From Desulfobacula sp. (lineage in GTDB: Bacteria; Desulfobacterota; Desulfobacteria; Desulfobacterales; Desulfobacteraceae), in the NCBI GenBank assembly GCA_023139225.1, contig JAGLNZ010000185.1:1-18518 (forward strand): a stretch of DNA of 18,518 nucleotides, in the 5' to 3' direction. Position 1 is the first letter of the stretch. Each line of letters starts with the position of its first letter. Shown one piece after another: positions 7,921 to 15,604 of the stretch. The notes beneath the pieces are model-generated. The model did no database searches, was not told where the DNA came from, and saw only the letters and a program-made list of their open reading frames with translations. A program made the position numbers and the translations under genes.

Positions 7921-8898
7921 ATGCAATTTTTAAATTTATATATCTTTAGTTTAATAATTGGAGGATTTTGTGCCTGGCTTTTGATGAAATATGGTGTCAG
8001 ATTTGGAATCAACGATATTCCAAATCACAGAAGTTCCCACTTGAAGGAAACGTCAAAGGGCGGTGGCATAGGTGTTCTGATAGTTTTAATAATGACAAGT
8101 ATGATCTTGTCAATTTCAATTGGTTTCTGGTTGCCGTCACTGATCATTGCACTAGTCAGTTTCTGGGGAGGAGATCAACGCAGATTTTCTCCTGAAACAA
8201 GGCTTTTCATGCATTTCACCTGCAGCCTGTTCTTTTTAATTTTTTTGGGATTTTCTAAAACTATCAGCTTAAATTATATTTTATTATGTGTACCTTTATC
8301 AATTTTTATTGTAGGCACATCAAATTTTTATAATTTTATGGATGGGATAGATGGTATGGCCGGTATTACAGGTGTAGCAGGATTCCTATTGCTGGCAATT
8401 TATTCTTACAACGCAGGGATTAATGAACCTTATGGTGTGTTGTGTATTGCTCTTGGTTTTGCATGCATTGGTTTTTTATTTTTTAATATTCCCAGGGCAA
8501 GAGTCTTTCTCGGAGATATTGGCAGTATATTACTGGGCTTTGTATTTGCCTGTCTGATAATTATCTTATCGGATAATGTTACAGATTTTATAGTCATGAC
8601 AGGATTTTTTCTCCCCTTTTATTTTGATGAAATTTTTACAATGGTAAAAAGAATTCATAATGGGGATTCTTTGACCAAAGCCCATCGGAAACATATTTAT
8701 CAGCTTTTGGCGAATGAGTTATCTGTCACTCATTGGAAAATTGCATTGTCATATGGTGTTATTCAATTATTTATAGGGTTTACGGCTATATATACAAGTT
8801 CAAAAGGGTTGCTCTGTTTATTTTTGCTATACATAATGTATTGTTGTATCTTTGTTTATATTGCAATAGAAATAAATAAAAAGGTTGTTGTTAAATGA
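7921..8898 (+). CDS. WbpL-like undecaprenyl-phosphate sugar-1-phosphate transferase (MraY/WecA family)
   Basis: A 325-aa integral membrane enzyme with about ten hydrophobic segments. It would start the repeat unit by moving an N-acetyl-hexosamine-1-phosphate from UDP to undecaprenyl phosphate. Family signatures are in order: DIPNHRSSH with GGGIGV near the N-terminus, NFMDGIDG (138-145), FLGDIGS (196-202) and HRKH (255-258). The cytoplasmic Asp-Asp motif that normally precedes the RR..SP loop reads Gly84-Asp85 here (WGGDQRRFSP), so the first aspartate is missing. The codons are GGA GGA GAT, so a single base error would not restore it. The start ATG follows the upstream stop by one base, and the stop overlaps the WbpM-like gene (ATGA). 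Synteny favours QuiNAc-1-P or FucNAc-1-P as the transferred group. Confidence 0.87.
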   Translation: MQFLNLYIFSLIIGGFCAWLLMKYGVRFGINDIPNHRSSHLKETSKGGGIGVLIVLIMTSMILSISIGFWLPSLIIALVSFWGGDQRRFSPETRLFMHFTCSLFFLIFLGFSKTISLNYILLCVPLSIFIVGTSNFYNFMDGIDGMAGITGVAGFLLLAIYSYNAGINEPYGVLCIALGFACIGFLFFNIPRARVFLGDIGSILLGFVFACLIIILSDNVTDFIVMTGFFLPFYFDEIFTMVKRIHNGDSLTKAHRKHIYQLLANELSVTHWKIALSYGVIQLFIGFTAIYTSSKGLLCLFLLYIMYCCIFVYIAIEINKKVVVK

Positions 8899-10793
8899 AA
8901 GTTAGAATAACCCGGAATTTGTTTGTTGTTTTGGTAATAGACATTATTTTATTGTTTTGTTCTATTTATATTGCCTTTTTAATTCGTTTTGATTTTGTTA
9001 TTCCCGAATCACACTGGAATATTTTTTTATCAATCCTTCCCTATTTGTTATGTGTAAAATTGATCTGTTTTTATTTTTTTGATTTATACAGAGGTATGTG
9101 GAGATATACAGGCATTAATGATTTGATAAATATAGTAAAGGCCACTACGTCTTCAACTTTTTGTATAATTGTTCTGATCCTTTATATTAACAGGTTTGAA
9201 CATGTCTCCAGATCTGTTTTTATTATTGACTGGTGTCTGACCATTCTTTTTATTGTTGGCCTTAGGGTGATTACCCGGCTTTGTTTTTCTAAATTTACAG
9301 AAACAATAGGTTATAAAGAATTCAAGGAAGTAGTGTTGCAAATGGTCAGGGTAAATCGGAAAACAGGGAAAGCGATTCTGATTATAGGAGCTGGAGACTG
9401 TGGTGAAATGATTTGCCGGGAATTTCGCGAAAATCCATCTGTTCAATCTCATATTATCGGTTTTTTAGATGATGATGAATTTAAAATCGGAAGAAAAATA
9501 CATGGGATATCAATATTGGGCAAAATTGATGACTTAGATAAGATTATTAATTCATCAGGAGTTGAAGAAGCAATTATCGCCATTCCATCTGCAAGTGCAA
9601 CACGAATGCGACAAATCGTTGCCTTATGTAAAACAGCAGATATAAATTTCAAAACTGTCCCTGATATGGGTGAATTAATTGATGGAAAAATTAAGATCAG
9701 TTCTATCAGAAATGTTGAGTATAGAGATCTTCTTGGAAGAGAACCGGTAAAGCTTGATAAATCAAAAATAGGAAAATATCTTGGTGGCAAAAGTATACTT
9801 GTCACTGGAGCTGCCGGATCAATCGGAACTGGACTGTGCAGACAAATTTGCAGATATCTTCCCAAAAAAGTAATCCTTTTTGAAAGAGCTGAGAGTCCAT
9901 TATATGAATTGGATTTGGAGTTGAAAAAGAGCTTTCCAGGTATAGAGATTATACCGGTTTTAGGAGATATACAAAACAAAGATGAACTAAATAAAATATT
10001 TGAGTTGTTTTTACCCGATATTGTTTTTCATGCTGCTGCATACAAACATGTGCCTATGTTGGAAGCTTTTCCCTGGAAAGCAGTAAAGAATAATATTTTC
10101 GGGACTAAAAATCTTTTGGAAGTTACAGAACTATTCAAATGTGAAAAATTTGTTTTTGTTTCCACGGATAAAGCAGTTAATCCATTTAATATTATGGGAG
10201 CCAGTAAACGAATTTGTGAAATGATTGTACAAAATCAAAGTATCATGGACAATTCAAGTACAAGTTTTATGACTGTAAGATTTGGCAATGTTATCGGTAG
10301 TGTTGGCAGTGTTATACCTCTTTTTAAGAAACAGATTCAAGAAGGAGGGCCTGTAACGGTAACACACCCTGAAATTATTCGATATTTTATGCTGATTCCA
10401 GAAGCATGCCAGTTGATTCTTCAAGCCGGTGCCATGGGAAAGGGAGGAGAAATATTTATTCTTGAAATGGGTGATCCGGTCAAGATAGACACTATGGCTC
10501 GTGATTTGATAAAATTTTCAGGGTTTGAACCGGATATTGATATTAAAATTGAATATACAGGCTTAAGACCAGGGGAAAAATTGTATGAAGAATTGATGAC
10601 AGATATCGAGGATATCCTACCAACAGATCATAAAAAGATTCTGGTCTTAAATAGTACAAAAGTTGATTTAAAAACTTTGAATGGCAGGTTAGAAAAATTA
10701 AGGATAGAGTCTGACAACAGAAATATTAAAAATATCAAAAAATTATTTAAAAAAATTGTACCAGAATATAATTCTTATCCTGAACCGGAATAA
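8895..10793 (+). CDS. WbpM/FlaA1-like membrane UDP-GlcNAc 4,6-dehydratase
   Basis: A 632-aa protein of the usual WbpM length. Four N-terminal membrane helices (about residues 8-125) are followed by a Rossmann-like CoA-binding-type domain (AILIIGAGDCGEM, about 155-167). The C-terminal SDR domain has the NAD motif GAAGSIG (305-311). The catalytic segment has Ser423 and then Met434 and Lys438 in NIMGASKR. Met replaces the tyrosine of YxxxK, which is the S-M-K triad known from WbpM, as opposed to the tyrosine of short FlaA1/PglF relatives. Further family motifs are AAYKHVPMLE, VRFGNVIGSVGSV and TGLRPGEKLYEEL. It converts UDP-GlcNAc to UDP-4-keto-6-deoxy-GlcNAc, which the WbpV-like reductase two genes upstream would then reduce. 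It is translationally coupled by a 4-base overlap to the transferase gene. Confidence 0.93.
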   Translation: MKVRITRNLFVVLVIDIILLFCSIYIAFLIRFDFVIPESHWNIFLSILPYLLCVKLICFYFFDLYRGMWRYTGINDLINIVKATTSSTFCIIVLILYINRFEHVSRSVFIIDWCLTILFIVGLRVITRLCFSKFTETIGYKEFKEVVLQMVRVNRKTGKAILIIGAGDCGEMICREFRENPSVQSHIIGFLDDDEFKIGRKIHGISILGKIDDLDKIINSSGVEEAIIAIPSASATRMRQIVALCKTADINFKTVPDMGELIDGKIKISSIRNVEYRDLLGREPVKLDKSKIGKYLGGKSILVTGAAGSIGTGLCRQICRYLPKKVILFERAESPLYELDLELKKSFPGIEIIPVLGDIQNKDELNKIFELFLPDIVFHAAAYKHVPMLEAFPWKAVKNNIFGTKNLLEVTELFKCEKFVFVSTDKAVNPFNIMGASKRICEMIVQNQSIMDNSSTSFMTVRFGNVIGSVGSVIPLFKKQIQEGGPVTVTHPEIIRYFMLIPEACQLILQAGAMGKGGEIFILEMGDPVKIDTMARDLIKFSGFEPDIDIKIEYTGLRPGEKLYEELMTDIEDILPTDHKKILVLNSTKVDLKTLNGRLEKLRIESDNRNIKNIKKLFKKIVPEYNSYPEPE

Positions 10794-10804
10794 GAAAAAT
10801 ATTT

Positions 10805-12790
10805 ATGAATAATATTAAATACAGAGAGGACATTGATGCCCTGAGAGGAGTGTCTGTCCTTTTGGTTGTAATATATCATGCATTCCCGGGCAAGTTGTCA
10901 GGTGGCTTTATTGGTGTAGATGTGTTTTTTGTTATTTCTGGTTATTTGATTACAAGTATAATCTATTCAGGGCTTAAAAAAGATGAATTTTCATTTTTAG
11001 AGTTTTACAAAAGACGAATAAGGCGAATTTTTCCTGTTTTATTCACTGTTTTATTGGCATCGCTAATTATTGGATGGCTTATTCTTTTTCCAGATGAATA
11101 TGAACAACTTGGACATCATGTATCGCATGCAACAATTTTTATACAAAATTTTACCCTTATAAAAGAATTAGGGTATTTTGATGTTTCCAGCCATTATAAA
11201 CCCCTGCTTCATCTATGGACTTTAAGCATAGAAGAACAATACTACCTTGTCTGGCCAGCTATCTTAGTTTTAATATTCAAATCAAGGATTAATTCTTCAA
11301 AATTCTTAATCTCCATAATCCTGATGTCATTTATAACAAATATTTATTTTGTAAATAACTATAAGGACCAGGTCTTTTTCCATTCAATCACTCGTTTTTG
11401 GGAATTAGGGCTTGGTTCGTTATTAGCAATCCAGATGTTTGATAATCATCAAAATGCACAAATAATTATAAAATTAAATTCAAAATTTCTTTTCATGCTT
11501 GGCTTGATATTAATTTTATTCTCTGCGTTCTGGATTAAAGGCAGCTCGTTATATCCACATTGGATAGGATTGTGTCCAACTGTCGGAACAATGTTAATCA
11601 TTAAAGCAAATCTGCAATTACGTCATTGGGGAGGACTGGTTAAAATCGGATTGATCAGTTATCCCTTATACATGTGGCATTGGGTTATTATTTCTTTTTT
11701 CTATATATATTTAGGCAAAAGACCGGATACTGTTTTTCTTTTAATTGCCATTGCAATAGCATTTTTGCTTTCATATTTAACAAAGAGGTATATCGAAAAG
11801 GTTCGATATATTAAATCAGATAAGATTGTTGTTGGTTTAATATTGATCGCAATAACCGTGGGATTAGGAGCTGTTTTGATAGACCATAATGATGGAATGC
11901 CAAATAGAAGGCACTTAAATTATATGGAAAAATTCAATATTGAGTTTACGAGAACACCGGCTACAGATAAATTGTGTGATTCTTATGTTTTTTCTCAAAT
12001 TCAAGAGAAACGGTCTTTTAACTATTGTAGAACCAACTTTGATAGTAAAAGAAAATTAGTTGCTATTATTGGTGATTCGCATGCCCATGGATTATTCCCC
12101 GGTATTGCTGAAGAAGCAAATAATTATGGCTATGATACAATATTGCTGGCTAATAAAAGCTGCCCACCGTTAATGCAGTTTATGTGGGGGCGTAATCCAA
12201 AAGAAATTAATAATTGTCAAATTAAAATCAATCAAATTTTAAAAATTGTAAAACTTGATAAAAGAATAGAAAAAGTTATTTTTGTTGCAAGAGGGCCCGT
12301 TTACATACATGGAGAAGTTAATGGGATCTTTACAACAGAATCAGTGAATACTAGTTTAAATATAATAAAAACACCGAGCAGGCAAACATATGAAAAATAT
12401 TTTGATGGGTTTGAAAAAACTCTTTATCAATTAAATAATACTGAACATATAAAAGAAATATATTGTTTTTTAGAAAATCCGGAAATAGGCTTCCTTCCTA
12501 AAGAGGTGCTTCATAGGCCATTTGATTCTTGGGATGTCTCGACAAAAGATAGTACTATTGACCGCAGCTTATACAGATTGAGGATGAATACTTATAGAAA
12601 TTTAGTGTTTGAAAAAAGCGCTGGTTTTTCAAAAGTTACTATTGTGGATGTGGAGCCATATTTGTGTGATGGCGATAGGTGCTTTACATATAAAAATGGT
12701 AACTTTTTATATGCAGACCAAGATCATTTTTCTGTTTTCGGTTCACACTATATTGCAAAAAAAGTTAAAAAAATTATGTTTGAGAAATGA
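10805..12790 (+). CDS. O-acyltransferase (OafA-like): acyltransferase-3 membrane domain plus SGNH domain
   Basis: A 661-aa two-domain protein. Residues 1 to about 350 form the acyltransferase-3 membrane domain. It starts YREDIDALRGVSVLLVVIYH, with His25 in the conserved catalytic region, then GGFIGVDVFFVISGYLIT, FYKRRIRRIFP and LHLWTLSIEEQYYLVWP. After about ten membrane segments comes a periplasmic SGNH-hydrolase-like domain (about 415-661). It has IGDSHAHG (Ser425 as nucleophile candidate, in G423-D-S-H) and a C-terminal D-x-x-H pair (Asp638, His641), both kept. Proteins with this layout acetylate O-antigen sugars, with the acyl group passed through the membrane domain to the periplasmic domain. 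It would decorate the polysaccharide made by this cluster. It begins 11 bases after the dehydratase gene, with no clear ribosome binding site. Confidence 0.92.
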   Translation: MNNIKYREDIDALRGVSVLLVVIYHAFPGKLSGGFIGVDVFFVISGYLITSIIYSGLKKDEFSFLEFYKRRIRRIFPVLFTVLLASLIIGWLILFPDEYEQLGHHVSHATIFIQNFTLIKELGYFDVSSHYKPLLHLWTLSIEEQYYLVWPAILVLIFKSRINSSKFLISIILMSFITNIYFVNNYKDQVFFHSITRFWELGLGSLLAIQMFDNHQNAQIIIKLNSKFLFMLGLILILFSAFWIKGSSLYPHWIGLCPTVGTMLIIKANLQLRHWGGLVKIGLISYPLYMWHWVIISFFYIYLGKRPDTVFLLIAIAIAFLLSYLTKRYIEKVRYIKSDKIVVGLILIAITVGLGAVLIDHNDGMPNRRHLNYMEKFNIEFTRTPATDKLCDSYVFSQIQEKRSFNYCRTNFDSKRKLVAIIGDSHAHGLFPGIAEEANNYGYDTILLANKSCPPLMQFMWGRNPKEINNCQIKINQILKIVKLDKRIEKVIFVARGPVYIHGEVNGIFTTESVNTSLNIIKTPSRQTYEKYFDGFEKTLYQLNNTEHIKEIYCFLENPEIGFLPKEVLHRPFDSWDVSTKDSTIDRSLYRLRMNTYRNLVFEKSAGFSKVTIVDVEPYLCDGDRCFTYKNGNFLYADQDHFSVFGSHYIAKKVKKIMFEK

Positions 12791-12850
12791 TATTAGCAAA
12801 ATACCATATATATGTTTATGAAGATGATTTGCTCAAACAAGGAAGTGATG

Positions 12851-14071
12851 ATGAAAAATAATCGTTTAAAATGGGCTTCCCGCTTAGACAGTTTCTGTAT
12901 AATTATAGGAGCAATGGTTCCAACTGGTATAATTATAGGTAATGCTGGTTTCGAGTCCATGATTGCACTGGTTGGTATATGCTGGATTACCCGTTCAATA
13001 CTTGCAAAGGAAAATCCATTGCCACCGCTATTGAAACACTCTCTTATCCTGCCGTGGCTGTGCTGGATAGGCAGCATCGTGCTCAGTCTTGCCTGGAATG
13101 GAGCCGGCAGCAAAGGGTGGGTACATGATATTGTTTTAATCCGGTATCTTATTTATTTTGCTGCCCTGTTGGATATTTCTCAAAGGCGTTCTATAATAGT
13201 TCCACTTCTTAGTGGCCTGGCTGCTGGAATTTTGTGGGGTGTTTTGAATACACTTATGGCTTTTTCCATTGGATATGATATTTTGGGGAATTCTATTATG
13301 CGGTATTCAACGAAATTAAAGGAAACCAGCCGTATAGCAAGCCTTGCCGCCTATGTCGGCCCCTTTTTTCTTGCCTGGTCTTTTTTAGATTCTCGCTTGA
13401 GCTACAAAATAAAAATTGCAATAGCCTTTGTGGGAAGTCTCGCTATGATATATATTGCCCATGCCAATATTTTAACTGTTCAAATTGCTGGTGTTGCAGG
13501 TATTTTATCATTTGTCACTTATTTTTTAATAAAAACGAATCCCCGGATTGGAGTTTTTTTTATTTTTCTTCTGGCAGGGCTGTCAATAATAGTTGTGATG
13601 AAATATGGTGGACAAATAAATTTGCACAGCATGTATGACAGGATAAATATTTGGAAAGTGGCATGGGGTATGTGGCTTAACCATCCATTTGTGGGGGGAT
13701 CTGTATCTTCCTGGCCTGATTTTTATAAAGAGGTAGTTGCATCTGGATCTATAACACCGTATGTGCCTCCAAATGGTAAGATCTCCTGGTCATTAGATGC
13801 AAGGCATGCGCATAATCTTTTTTTTCAATTGATTTCTTGCACTGGAGTTCTTGGTTTAATGAGTTTTTGCTGGCTCTTTATTAATGCTATTCGAATAACA
13901 TTTCAAAAAAAAGTTTCAGGGTGGCGTTTTGGACTGATGACCTGGCCAATTGTTTTCCTTGTTATAGGGTTAGCCGGCTGGAATATATTTGGATCACAAT
14001 ATCAGGCTGTTTTTGCTTATTTCATGGTTTTAACCGCAGTTTCAGTTAATCAACAGGAAATTGCCGATTGA
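12851..14071 (+). CDS. O-antigen ligase / polymerase family membrane protein (WaaL/Wzy-like)
   Basis: Predicted 406 aa. The start at ATG 12851 is chosen because AAGGAAG (12839-12845) lies five bases upstream; ATG 12848 and ATG 12812 are in-frame alternatives. The protein has about ten to twelve membrane segments and one large periplasmic loop near residues 265-325. That loop begins RINIWKVAWGMWLNHPFVGG and ends in HAHNLFFQ (His319, His321, Asn322). This is the O-antigen ligase (Wzy_C/WaaL) pattern, in which an arginine and a histidine in the loop are needed for transfer. The family covers both O-antigen ligases (polymer onto lipid A-core) and polymerases, and sequence alone does not separate them. 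No other polymerase candidate is visible in the window. It is the last gene of the polysaccharide operon, followed by a hairpin with T-runs. Confidence 0.85.
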   Translation: MKNNRLKWASRLDSFCIIIGAMVPTGIIIGNAGFESMIALVGICWITRSILAKENPLPPLLKHSLILPWLCWIGSIVLSLAWNGAGSKGWVHDIVLIRYLIYFAALLDISQRRSIIVPLLSGLAAGILWGVLNTLMAFSIGYDILGNSIMRYSTKLKETSRIASLAAYVGPFFLAWSFLDSRLSYKIKIAIAFVGSLAMIYIAHANILTVQIAGVAGILSFVTYFLIKTNPRIGVFFIFLLAGLSIIVVMKYGGQINLHSMYDRINIWKVAWGMWLNHPFVGGSVSSWPDFYKEVVASGSITPYVPPNGKISWSLDARHAHNLFFQLISCTGVLGLMSFCWLFINAIRITFQKKVSGWRFGLMTWPIVFLVIGLAGWNIFGSQYQAVFAYFMVLTAVSVNQQEIAD

Positions 14072-14191
14072 CCATCTTGCAAATCCAAATGTGCGAAAAA
14101 ATTATACGTTATCGCAATTTATTGGTTTTTTATAGAAAAAAGGTTATAAATTATTGAGAAATATCTAAAGTTTTTTAATTTTTTTTGCAAA

Positions 14192-14230
14192 AATCAGGGT
14201 TTTCCCTGATTGATTTCCCCGTTTTTTTTT
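14192..14230 (+). terminator. Probable bidirectional intrinsic terminator ending the polysaccharide operon
   Basis: The arms AATCAGGG (14192-14199) and CCCTGATT (14204-14211) pair perfectly around a TTTT loop. On the + strand the long T-run (14222-14230) starts ten bases after the stem, weaker than the textbook layout. On the - strand the stem is followed directly by TTTGC and then an eight-T run. It lies 120 bases after the last polysaccharide gene. Confidence 0.5.
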
Positions 14231-14280
14231 AATATGCTTCTAATAATTCGTAAAAAAATTAACTGTTTTATGGCCATAGG

Positions 14281-14310
14281 TTGATTTGCATTTAGATTCT
14301 CGATTTTAAT
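14281..14310 (+). promoter_or_regulatory. Weak sigma-70-like promoter candidate for the ComEA-like gene
   Basis: TTGATT (14281-14286) and TTTAAT (14305-14310) are separated by 18 bases, about 70 bases upstream of the ATG at 14379. In such AT-rich DNA a match of this quality can arise by chance. It is listed because a new promoter is expected after the terminator. Confidence 0.25.
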
Positions 14311-14378
14311 GTTTGGTAATTCAAAAATAATCTATCGGGAATCCGGGGATAAATTTGTGAATAAAAAAGGAGCAATCT

Positions 14379-14660
14379 ATGAAAGCAATAAAAAGAATAT
14401 CAATAATTATTTTACTTAGTATGTTATTCGCTGTAATGAGTCAGCAGGCTTTGGCCAGCAAAGGAAAAGTAAATATTAATACAGCTATTAAAAAAGAACT
14501 TGTCACACTTAAGCATGTCGGAGACAAAATCGCAGAAAGAATAATCGAGTATCGGAAGGCACACCCCTTTGAAAAACCTCAAGATATTATGAAGGTGAAA
14601 GGAGTAGGTCCCAAAGTTTTTGATGCGAACAAGCACCTGATTATAGTAAAAGATGAATAA
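14379..14660 (+). CDS. ComEA-like exported helix-hairpin-helix protein
   Basis: A 93-aa protein with a clear Sec signal peptide: the basic start MKAIKR, the hydrophobic core IIILLSMLFAV, then ALA-S with likely cleavage after Ala26. The mature part (about 67 aa) is a pair of helix-hairpin-helix motifs. KVNINTA leads into TLKHVGDKIAERIIEYR, then PFEKPQDIMKVKGVGPKVF, with the two GxG hairpins HVGDK and GVGPK. This matches the DNA-binding domain of ComEA, which binds incoming DNA in the periplasm during uptake. No comEC or pilus gene is nearby, so a role in transformation is not shown; small stand-alone HhH proteins of this kind are common. The start is well supported by AAGGAG at 14367-14372, six bases upstream. 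A very strong terminator follows at 14739. Confidence 0.88.
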   Translation: MKAIKRISIIILLSMLFAVMSQQALASKGKVNINTAIKKELVTLKHVGDKIAERIIEYRKAHPFEKPQDIMKVKGVGPKVFDANKHLIIVKDE

Positions 14661-14708
14661 AGATTGATTGGTTGATTCCCTGATTCCCAATCTTAAAAAA
14701 GCAGTTGC

Positions 14709-14736
14709 TTGATATAGAGTATTTTTGTATTATTAT
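14709..14736 (+). promoter_or_regulatory. Candidate promoter for the DUF2760-Hsp70 unit, overlapping a terminator region
   Basis: TTGATA (14709-14714) and TATTAT (14731-14736) each match the sigma-70 consensus at five of six bases with a 16-base spacer. A variant pairing is TTGCTT (14705-14710) with TATTAT (14728-14733), spacer 17. Transcription would begin near 14740-14745, inside the left arm of the intrinsic terminator at 14739-14773. RNA from this promoter would then lack a full terminator stem. No CIRCE or sigma-32 type -10 element is visible. Confidence 0.4.
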
Positions 14737-14738
14737 CT

Positions 14739-14773
14739 AAACCATGCTGTAATTTGCAGCATGGTTTTTTTTT
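14739..14773 (+). terminator. Strong rho-independent terminator
   Basis: A perfect 11-bp stem: AAACCATGCTG (14739-14749) pairs with CAGCATGGTTT (14757-14767) across a seven-base loop. The right arm runs directly into nine T (14765-14773). It is placed 79 bases after the ComEA-like gene, so it should end that transcript. Its end is only 5-30 bases before any plausible start of the next gene. Confidence 0.88.
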
Positions 14774-14798
14774 GTCCATGGATTTTGGAAGGGAGAAT

Positions 14799-15569
14799 TT
14801 GGCTTTGGAGGTTTCTACGATATATTCAAAAAAATCATTTGGCGTTATTACCATATTTGTATTATTGATCAGTGCCTGTATAAATGTCGGACTTTATTTT
14901 GGTATTGATTGGCTGCTTCTAAATTTTTTTAAAGGGACAGGAAATGAAATTACAGCTAAAGATATATCCTGGGCTGTGAATAATTTAGAGCTGATAGCCA
15001 ATAATTTTTATTTATGGGTGGTGCCGGCAATAACTGGGGTTCTTCTATTGTCTGGCTGGGTGTTATGGCTTATTTTAAAAAGCTCGATGTCAAAAATTTT
15101 TACTGAAGGTCATGTTAATAAAGGTGAAATATCTTCTAAAGGAAAATCAAAGAAAGATTTTGTAGATCACAAAATAGAGCAGGATCGGAAACGGCGTTTG
15201 TTTTTTCACACTTTATCTGTTCTCCAGCGGGATGGGCGGCTTTTGGATTTTTTCGATGAAGATTTAAGTTTGTATGATGACGAGCAAATTGGTGCTGCGG
15301 TACGAAGTGTTCAGGAAGACTGCAAAAAGACAATAAAAAAGTATATTGATCTAAAGCCGGTAATAGAAAATGAAGAGGGTGAAATAGTAAGGATTGAACC
15401 AGGGTTTGATATTGATTCAATTAAGCTTGTTGGAAATGTTTCAGGAAAGCCTCCATTTGAGGGTGTTTTGAAACACAGGGGGTGGAAAGCAGGTAAAAAA
15501 GAAATTCCAAAGTTGTCAGATATCCGGGATGCTGCGATTATTACTCCTGCAGAAGTTGAAATGCAATAG
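14799..15569 (+). CDS. DUF2760-family protein with two N-terminal membrane segments
   Basis: About 256 aa. The frame is open from 14754, inside the terminator. Realistic starts are ATG 14778 (no ribosome binding site), TTG 14799 (GGAAGG six bases upstream) and TTG 14805 (GGGAG nine bases upstream). Two membrane helices lie near residues 16-44 and 70-94, with a short loop rich in Asn/Asp between them. The rest is a soluble, charged domain. The C-terminal part matches my memory of DUF2760: RRLFFHTLSVLQRDGRLLDF, then YDDEQIGAAVRSV, GNVSGKPPFEG and LKHRGW, ending IITPAEVE. The family has no known function but is repeatedly found next to divergent Hsp70 genes, as here, where the Hsp70 start lies 32 bases after the stop. 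It is likely a membrane-anchored partner of that Hsp70, with the C-terminal domain in the cytosol; this is inference. Confidence 0.8.
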   Translation: MALEVSTIYSKKSFGVITIFVLLISACINVGLYFGIDWLLLNFFKGTGNEITAKDISWAVNNLELIANNFYLWVVPAITGVLLLSGWVLWLILKSSMSKIFTEGHVNKGEISSKGKSKKDFVDHKIEQDRKRRLFFHTLSVLQRDGRLLDFFDEDLSLYDDEQIGAAVRSVQEDCKKTIKKYIDLKPVIENEEGEIVRIEPGFDIDSIKLVGNVSGKPPFEGVLKHRGWKAGKKEIPKLSDIRDAAIITPAEVEMQ

Positions 15570-15591
15570 GGTTGTACTCAATATTTTTTTT

Positions 15592-15604
15592 AGGAGAGGC
15601 TTTG
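15592..15604 (+). promoter_or_regulatory. Ribosome binding site that fixes a TTG start for the Hsp70 gene
   Basis: AGGAG (15592-15596) lies five bases before TTG 15602-15604. The only upstream in-frame start-like codon, TTG at 15572, has no such site. The downstream residues then begin close to the first Hsp70 strand (YVIGIDLGTTNS). The string GGCTTTGGA covering this start (15598-15606) also occurs at the likely start of the upstream gene (14801-14809). Confidence 0.75.

Larger units (their letters stand above)
14072..14377. other. 306-base spacer without a supported gene
   Basis: Very AT-rich. Only trivially short open frames are present, such as a 22-codon frame near 14092 with no ribosome binding site. 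The recognisable contents are a hairpin with T-runs on both sides (14192-14230), a weak sigma-70-like promoter candidate (14281-14310) and the ribosome binding site AAGGAG (14367-14372), six bases before the ATG at 14379. Confidence 0.7.

Noticed and set aside
8338..8362. Idea that the WbpL-like gene is a pseudogene because of the missing aspartate
   Set aside because: The frame is intact over its full length, all other signatures are kept and both ends are tightly coupled to intact neighbours.
9449..9979. Open frame of 176 codons on the - strand
   Set aside because: It lies wholly inside the WbpM-like dehydratase gene, whose motifs are unambiguous, and the antisense product has no recognisable pattern.
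14092..14160. 22-codon open frame in the spacer after the ligase gene
   Set aside because: It has no ribosome binding site, no conserved feature and a length expected by chance in AT-rich DNA.
14271..14290. Possible sigma-54 promoter (TGGC followed by TTGC)
   Set aside because: The GG and GC elements are about four bases too far apart for the fixed sigma-54 spacing.
14660..14694. 7-bp inverted repeat AAGATTG/CAATCTT after the ComEA-like gene
   Set aside because: The loop is 21 bases and A-residues rather than a T-run follow. The strong terminator at 14739 explains the gene end better.
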